From the NCBI RefSeq assembly GCF_963668475.1, contig NZ_OY764544.1:434001-498000 (forward strand): DNA of 64,000 bases, in the 5' to 3' direction. This document shows positions 59,634 to 64,000 of the stretch, piece after piece. The stretch's first letter is position 1, and every line of letters starts with the position of its first letter. The notes under the pieces were generated by a model. That model ran no database searches and was not told the DNA's origin. It was given only the letters and a program-made list of their open reading frames with translations. The stretch is from an uncultured Methanospirillum sp. (GTDB lineage: Archaea > Halobacteriota > Methanomicrobia > Methanomicrobiales > Methanospirillaceae). Both the position numbers and the translations under genes were made by a program.

Positions 59634-60296
59634 TCAGGGGATCCAGGTTGTAACATCTCTGGCATCCGGCCTGACAGAAACAGGCAGTTTTTCAGCCGGA
59701 TATCCTATTGCACACCCATTCAGTTCCCAGACTCCTGGCCAAATGTCCAGAAACTCACAGAAATCATCTAATGTCTCCATCTGTGACGTGATCGAGACGA
59801 GCTGAAATCCAAGACCGAGGGCGGTTGCCTTCAGCCACATATTCTCAAGGCAATGAGCAAGCGAGGCCTGCTGAACAGGGGGGAACCCCTTCTTCTCAGC
59901 GACCACCAGGTAGACCGGTGCCGTTCCAATTCCCGGGACCGTTCCCATCTTTTTGATCATCGAGATGCGTTTGATAAAACTGCCAGCCTTCTCTGCAAAT
60001 TCTTCGTTACTTGCAGCAGCCTTCTCCAGTTCTTTGGACATCTCCTGCACCTCACGAAAGAGCATTGGCTTGATAACAGTCATTATCTCAGACTCTTTCC
60101 TGATCACGATGAATTTCCTGATATCATCTCCACCGTTTGCCGCAGCACTGGCATAGGGAGCATGAAGTCCTGCAGAGATGATACTCAGAATAGTCTCATC
60201 AGAGACCGGCTCATCGGTAAAACTCCGATGAGTCCGGCGTTCTGCAATAATTTCGTCAAATATTCTGTTTCTGGTTTCAAGATCTACCGAGTTCAT
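59634..60296 (-). CDS. Nitroreductase family protein
   Basis: 220 residues. AERRTHRSFTDEPVSDETIL is the N-terminal FMN-binding motif; AGLHAPYASAAANGGDDIRK and SLAHCLENMWLKATALGLGF are the central and dimer segments. It lacks the SQ motif of classical members (A-S-A-A-A instead), so the active site differs from the enzyme at 2410-3000. It probably uses FMN to reduce an electrophile or quinone. It lies convergent to the histidine kinase and next to a Cys-rich regulator and a flavin-reductase gene, which suggests a shared redox response. Confidence 0.85.
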   Translation of the reverse strand: MNSVDLETRNRIFDEIIAERRTHRSFTDEPVSDETILSIISAGLHAPYASAAANGGDDIRKFIVIRKESEIMTVIKPMLFREVQEMSKELEKAAASNEEFAEKAGSFIKRISMIKKMGTVPGIGTAPVYLVVAEKKGFPPVQQASLAHCLENMWLKATALGLGFQLVSITSQMETLDDFCEFLDIWPGVWELNGCAIGYPAEKLPVSVRPDARDVTTWIP

Positions 60297-60634
60297 TTCC
60301 TGTCACATAGATAGGTGGTCAGACAGGTAAAGTCATTGCATCTATTCATCAAAACCAGGATCAGGTTTTCTGTAGATGATCGATGTGTAACCATCTGGGA
60401 TAACAATAGTTCGAGAAAAATGCAACCGGTGTTATTGTTGTCATGTGTTGTGTGACAGCCAGGCAATATCGCTAAAAAGAGGGTTGATGGGACAGTTTGG
60501 CATTCATGGTGAGAAAAAGGAACGAAAAGGTCATACACCTTTCTTTTCTTCACTCTATCCAGCCCCAGTCAATAGCGAAAAAAAGAACCATATCGTTTCA
60601 AACTCCATCAGATCTTTGAAATTAACGACAAGCC
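60297..60634. other. Intergenic region, no gene seen
   Basis: 338 bases between the 5' end of the nitroreductase gene and the 3' end of the regulator gene. No convincing frame; the promoter of the nitroreductase gene should lie at its left side. Confidence 0.35.
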
Positions 60635-61450
60635 TTATTCACGAACCGGAAGATTTCCATTCTGTGAATACAGTTGTTTTACAAGATCCATAATGCCAAG
60701 ACCCTTATCGGTGATAGAATAATTTTTTCCGCTTTCTGTTTTCACAACAAAACCTGCTTCGATGAGTTTCGTTACATGGTATAGCAGGTGACCGCCATGA
60801 GAACCTGTAAGAGAACCTAGTTCTTTAAAACTCATACTACCGGTAGAAAGAGCCTGTAGCATAGCAAACCGGTGTTTATGTGAGAGTGGTTCAACAAGTT
60901 TTGATATGACAATCTCTCCGGGAAGATCCGAGACAAAGTGGTTAATTCTTGGTTTTACCAGTGATTCCCGGCTCTCCTTGATAAGTCCTAGGGTCATTTT
61001 GATCTGTTCTTTTTCATTCAGGTATGCAGAAAAACAGGTATTACATGGTTCTTCTGAGAGAAACGGGGCTTTATTTATAAGGGTTTTATCGTTGATGGTT
61101 TCACGGCCACAAGGAAGAATAATATCAGGATATTGTTCTTTCTGAACTGTTACTTTAAGCCTTGCCAAAAGGAACTCCTTACATTCATTCCGCCTGTTTC
61201 TGGTACAAGGATCAAGACACTGGGCTTCCAGGTTGTGTTCTGCATTCTTCAGCATAAGATCCATGAAGATCTTCTCGTACCCATCAATAATCCGCTCACG
61301 AAGTACTGATATTCTCTCCTCTATTACAGAGTTCTGAATCTTCTGCATCTCTAGAAGGATTGTTTCAACACCATCCCGATGATCAGCTTTCAGAGTTCTA
61401 ATATCCTGTTCCAGTTGTATAATCCGCTCCTCTATCTCATCTTTTCGCAT
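60635..61450 (-). CDS. ArsR-type winged-helix regulator with coiled coil and Cys-rich sensor domain
   Basis: 271 residues. Residues ~1-75 are a long coiled coil (IEERIIQLEQDIRTLKADHR). The middle (~75-150) holds seven Cys (QCLDPCTRNRRNECKEF, LPCGRETI, EEPCNTCFSAYL), a probable Zn or iron-sulfur site. The C-terminal ~85 residues are an ArsR-like winged helix (KHRFAMLQALSTGSMSFKEL then GGHLLYHVTKLIEAGFV). The design suggests sensing of redox state or metal through the Cys cluster. It is divergent from the flavin reductase gene at 61577, across a ~125-base promoter region, and so probably controls that gene and itself. Confidence 0.8.
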   Translation of the reverse strand: MRKDEIEERIIQLEQDIRTLKADHRDGVETILLEMQKIQNSVIEERISVLRERIIDGYEKIFMDLMLKNAEHNLEAQCLDPCTRNRRNECKEFLLARLKVTVQKEQYPDIILPCGRETINDKTLINKAPFLSEEPCNTCFSAYLNEKEQIKMTLGLIKESRESLVKPRINHFVSDLPGEIVISKLVEPLSHKHRFAMLQALSTGSMSFKELGSLTGSHGGHLLYHVTKLIEAGFVVKTESGKNYSITDKGLGIMDLVKQLYSQNGNLPVRE

Positions 61451-61576
61451 CAGTATAGAATTGTAAACCTCAAAGGTATAAAAAAATTACCTGAATATAT
61501 AATATTTTATATCGAGATACATCTAATTACAGGAAACGCCAGGATATATGAATCATATCCGGAATGTGAGGAAATT

Positions 61577-62143
61577 ATGATGAAAAAAGTATCGATTGGA
61601 ACAAATGCCACGATATGTCCGATGCCAGTCACTCTGATCGGATCGATGGTGAGTGGTAGACCGAATTTTATGACCGTAGCATTTATCGCACGGATAAACA
61701 TGGAACCGCCTCTTTTAAGCATGAGCCTTAATAAAAAAAGTGCTACACGGGAGGCAGTTCTTGAAACCGGAGTATTTAGTGTAAATTTCCCGACCGCTGG
61801 GATGGTGGATAAGGCTGATTATTGCGGGATTGTATCAGGGAAAAATACCGACAAGTCCGGACTTTTTGATATATTCTATGGAGCCCTCGGAGATGTTCCC
61901 ATGATTCGTGAATGCCCCCTCTCATTTGAGTGCAAGGTTACTGATTCACATGAGTTCACGAGTCATACATGTATTATTGGAGAGATTGTAGCTACGTATC
62001 TGGATGAAAGCTGCTTTACAGATAATAAACCAGATCCTAAAAAGATCAATCCGTTAATGCTTACCATGCCTGATAATCAATACTGGAATATTGGAAATCC
62101 GGTTGGAAAAGCATGGAATGCCGGCAGAGATCTTGTAACGTGA
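61577..62143 (+). CDS. Flavin reductase family (FMN-binding split-barrel) protein
   Basis: About 189 residues. KVSIGTNATICPMPVTLIGS opens the split barrel, and PPLLSMSLNKKSATREAVLE with FSVNFPTAGMVDKADYCGIV are the FMN-binding and dimer motifs of the flavin reductase-like family. The ATG at 61577 (or 61580) is chosen because TGTGAGGA lies just before it; the frame is open from 61379, but that part overlaps the divergent regulator. It probably reduces or carries FMN in an anaerobic redox pathway. A ferredoxin gene follows after ~36 bases, so the two form an operon under the Cys-rich regulator. Confidence 0.85.
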   Translation: MMKKVSIGTNATICPMPVTLIGSMVSGRPNFMTVAFIARINMEPPLLSMSLNKKSATREAVLETGVFSVNFPTAGMVDKADYCGIVSGKNTDKSGLFDIFYGALGDVPMIRECPLSFECKVTDSHEFTSHTCIIGEIVATYLDESCFTDNKPDPKKINPLMLTMPDNQYWNIGNPVGKAWNAGRDLVT

Positions 62144-62179
62144 CAGTACATTTTGCCGACACTCAATTAGAGGAAGATA

Positions 62180-62872
62180 ATGAATGAAGAGTATCCTATG
62201 GATACACATCTGAAAGGGTATGCAGATAAATACGCCGAGTGGAGAAAGAGTGGTAGTTTTACTTTCTCTTCCCGGATTATTCCAGTCCAGGAGTCTTTTA
62301 CCTCTACACAATGGGTATTGCCTCAGGAACAGGTATTGAAAATACTCAGAGAAGTCCGGTCCATTGCTCTGACCGATTGTATTTGCCGGACCCATTACCA
62401 TCGGTGCGACAGACCCCGGGATGTATGTCTGCTTCTGGATGAATTAGCAGACAAAACTGTTGCTTCAGGAAAAGCCCGGAAAATTTCCATGGACGAAGTG
62501 TCTGAGAGACTTCGTGAGGCTGATAGATACGGACTTATACATATGGCCCTGTACATGCCAGGCCATAAGATATATGCACTCTGCAGTTGTTGTGCATGCT
62601 GCTGTCATGATCTTCAGTTACTTCTTCAGTATCACCGGGTAGATCTTGTTGCCAGATCGGATTATGTGGCAGACACAGATAGCAGCCGGTGTAGTTCCTG
62701 TGAACTTTGTATTGAAAGGTGTGTATTTGATGCAAGAAAAGTCCAGGACGGAGTCTTTGTGTATGATCCTTGTTCATGTCTTGGATGCGGACTCTGTGTT
62801 TCTGTCTGTCCGGAGAATGCTACAGGTATGAAAAAAAGGGATATTGAAGATCCAGGGGAAAAAACCAGGTGA
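62180..62872 (+). CDS. Iron-sulfur protein with ferredoxin domain
   Basis: 230 residues. An N-terminal domain contains CICRTHYHRCDRPRDVCLLL and a middle CSCCACCCHDL Cys run, as in methanogen iron-sulfur proteins annotated only as 4Fe-4S binding. The C-terminus has two [4Fe-4S] motifs (CSSCELCIERCVFDA and CSCLGCGLCVSVCP). It is likely a soluble electron carrier or oxidoreductase subunit. It lies ~36 bases after the flavin reductase gene, whose FMN it may reduce. Its stop lies next to the end of the decayed secreted-protein gene on the other strand. Confidence 0.85.
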   Translation: MNEEYPMDTHLKGYADKYAEWRKSGSFTFSSRIIPVQESFTSTQWVLPQEQVLKILREVRSIALTDCICRTHYHRCDRPRDVCLLLDELADKTVASGKARKISMDEVSERLREADRYGLIHMALYMPGHKIYALCSCCACCCHDLQLLLQYHRVDLVARSDYVADTDSSRCSSCELCIERCVFDARKVQDGVFVYDPCSCLGCGLCVSVCPENATGMKKRDIEDPGEKTR

Positions 62873-63225
62873 TCCTGGAGAATTTGTCAACATCTACGAT
62901 GATTGGATCCTTGTTATCGAGATACATCAGTTCGAATTCATCTGGTCCGGTAATCGTTCCTGTTAAATATCCATTATCTTTTTGCATGAAAAAGTCCTTT
63001 TCACCGGTCCTACCTGGGGCCCCCAACGGGGGCACCGTTGGGGTTTACATCAAGAGAGGGTGCTGTCCCATCTGCTCTGATGACTCCGAAACCATCATGT
63101 TGCTCTGTGATATTCAGGAAGAAGGTACCTTCTCTCACCTCTGAAAACCCGGTGTCGGCATTATAATCTGTATACGACCCCGATCAGGTACCAACAAGAT
63201 CTGGTATACCTGCAGTTGCATTACA
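62866..63225 (-). pseudogene. Decayed paralogue of the secreted protein at 57191-57598
   Basis: On the minus strand, segments GIPDLVGT, YTDYNADTGFSEV and FFLNITEQ match IPSLVGN, YVEYNANEGFSE and FFLNITEQ of the intact protein. The conserved Trp codon of VGNW is TGA here. Further stops and a frame change follow around a GC-rich hairpin (63021-63043), and a last matching part (DNGYLTGTITGPDEFELMYL) ends the copy. The signal peptide part is barely recognisable. Confidence 0.7.
63021..63043. repeat. GC-rich hairpin inside the pseudogene
   Basis: CCCCAACGG and CCGTTGGGG are perfect nine-base arms around a five-base loop, in a GC-rich patch unlike the flanking sequence and absent from the intact paralogue. 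It may be an insertion such as a small palindromic element. Confidence 0.55.
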
Positions 63226-63472
63226 AGTCAGATATCATTAAAGTGAGACAGTGTAGCAAAATTGTTGTAAATCCTGATGGCCTGATTTTCATTAGTCAAT
63301 AGATACAAAGTTATCCGAAATTAATGATAGAAATTACTGACTGTAGTCACTGTCTGATCGAAATCCCCATCAATATATCCATCAATGATCCTGCTATAAG
63401 GATAGTTTTTATACATATTTTTGGATATTACGATTCATAGTCTTGAAATATATTGTCTGCATATTGAGTTAA

Positions 63473-64000
63473 ATGCGAGAGAAATCCAAGGTTTTTTTAC
63501 ATCTGGTACTATTTGGACTCCTGTTGTTCACGGCATGTATCTCTCTGGTATCTGCAGGTAATGGAGAAGGAGGGGGATCCCCTGATGAGATTACACTTCA
63601 TGCAGTTGTCCCAAATAATGGTGACCTGGCCCAACTTGGGATAGCATCAGAAATTGCGATGCAACAGGCTGTCGATGATTTTAACTCTTTTTATAAAAAT
63701 GTCAGTTCACCACGAGTTATTCGGCTGGTAACTCATGAAGTATCATCTGACCCTGCTTCTGCCCTGGAAGCAGTGAAGAAGCTGCATGAAGAGGGTGTTC
63801 ATATGGTTATGGGTTTTTTCAGCAGTTCTCAGCTCGCAGCGGTTAAGCCTTATGCAGATGAACACAGAATCCTCATATTATCTACCGGAAGCTCTTCCAT
63901 CTCTCTCTCTATCCCTGATGACAACATATACCGGTTTAATCCGGATGATGTGAGTCAGGGAGACGCTCTCAGTACTCTTTTAAAACGGGAGAATATCAGT
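63473..64000 (+). CDS. Leu/Ile/Val-type extracytoplasmic receptor (3' end outside window)
   Basis: The frame from the ATG at 63473 is open to the window end (176 residues). A signal peptide (VLFGLLLFTACISLVSAG, with a Cys inside it) precedes a type I binding domain: DEITLHAVVPNNGDLAQLGI, EGVHMVMGFFSSSQLAAVKP and ILILSTGSSSISLSI are its usual first three regions. It is related in fold to the receptors at 19684 and 21830, with a more divergent opening. An AT-rich tract (tttttatacatatttttgg) at 63407-63425 could hold the promoter. Whether a transporter, kinase or protease domain follows cannot be seen. Confidence 0.8.
   Translation, partial: MREKSKVFLHLVLFGLLLFTACISLVSAGNGEGGGSPDEITLHAVVPNNGDLAQLGIASEIAMQQAVDDFNSFYKNVSSPRVIRLVTHEVSSDPASALEAVKKLHEEGVHMVMGFFSSSQLAAVKPYADEHRILILSTGSSSISLSIPDDNIYRFNPDDVSQGDALSTLLKRENIS

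Noticed and set aside
1..64000. CRISPR arrays, rRNA and tRNA genes
   Set aside because: No regularly spaced repeats of 24-40 bases and no T-loop/anticodon-arm combinations were seen on either strand. A covariance-model search would settle the tRNA question.

Overview
The window looks like chromosome from a methanogenic archaeon, most likely Methanospirillum or a close relative in the Methanomicrobiales. This is inferred from gene style: PKD and beta-helix surface proteins, many PAS/HAMP/response-regulator proteins, Cache and Leu/Ile/Val-type receptors, DUF2284, DUF169 and EFR1-type redox proteins, and TATA boxes 25-30 bases before several start codons. I found no rRNA, tRNA or CRISPR array.

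Layout. Bases 1-15,200 hold a partial PKD surface protein, DUF2284 and nitroreductase genes, a META-domain lipoprotein, and a divergent unit. In that unit an HTH-PAS-GAF regulator faces a DUF169 / TusA-DsrE / membrane-protein operon across two copies of a palindrome. Then come a Cache-type binding protein, a two-gene response-regulator operon and a beta-helix/PKD surface protein. Bases 15,300-24,300 hold small orphan genes, a permease with an ATPase-like tail and no normal start codon, and a receptor fused to a legumain-type protease followed by a second, membrane-tethered receptor. Bases 24,800-29,200 are a minus-strand signalling operon: a Cache-HAMP sensor with no output domain, a 73-residue protein, a PAS-HAMP-HAMP protein and a soluble chemotaxis transducer.

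Bases 30,000-52,000 are the accessory part. A truncated permease copy and an AT-rich island with a TRADD-N-associated type 2TM protein lead into a compact replication-type operon. Its helicase-primase gene carries eight CGCGGAA/TTCCGCG sites around an AT-rich tract, which looks like an origin embedded in a gene. Next is a very AT-rich gene for a reverse transcriptase fused to a nitrilase domain, the architecture of defence-associated reverse transcriptase type 1 (UG1). It overlaps the 3' end of a UvrD-type helicase-nuclease gene. A second, near-identical helicase-nuclease lies about 4.3 kb away without the reverse transcriptase. Between the two are a GrpB-family gene, a MNT nucleotidyltransferase with a HEPN remnant, a Fic gene with a one-base frameshift, and a HicBA pair. 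The whole reads as a defence and toxin-antitoxin island.

Bases 52,000-64,000 return to normal genome: a response regulator with four PAS domains, a histidine kinase, and a scattered redox set (flavodoxin, EFR1-type ferredoxin, TetR, nitroreductase, a Cys-rich ArsR-type regulator, flavin reductase, ferredoxin). A decayed copy of a small secreted protein follows, then the start of another Leu/Ile/Val-type receptor, cut by the window end.

The strongest candidates for something undescribed are the archaeal RT-nitrilase gene coupled to a helicase-nuclease, the receptor-legumain fusion pair, and the iteron-like array inside the primase gene.
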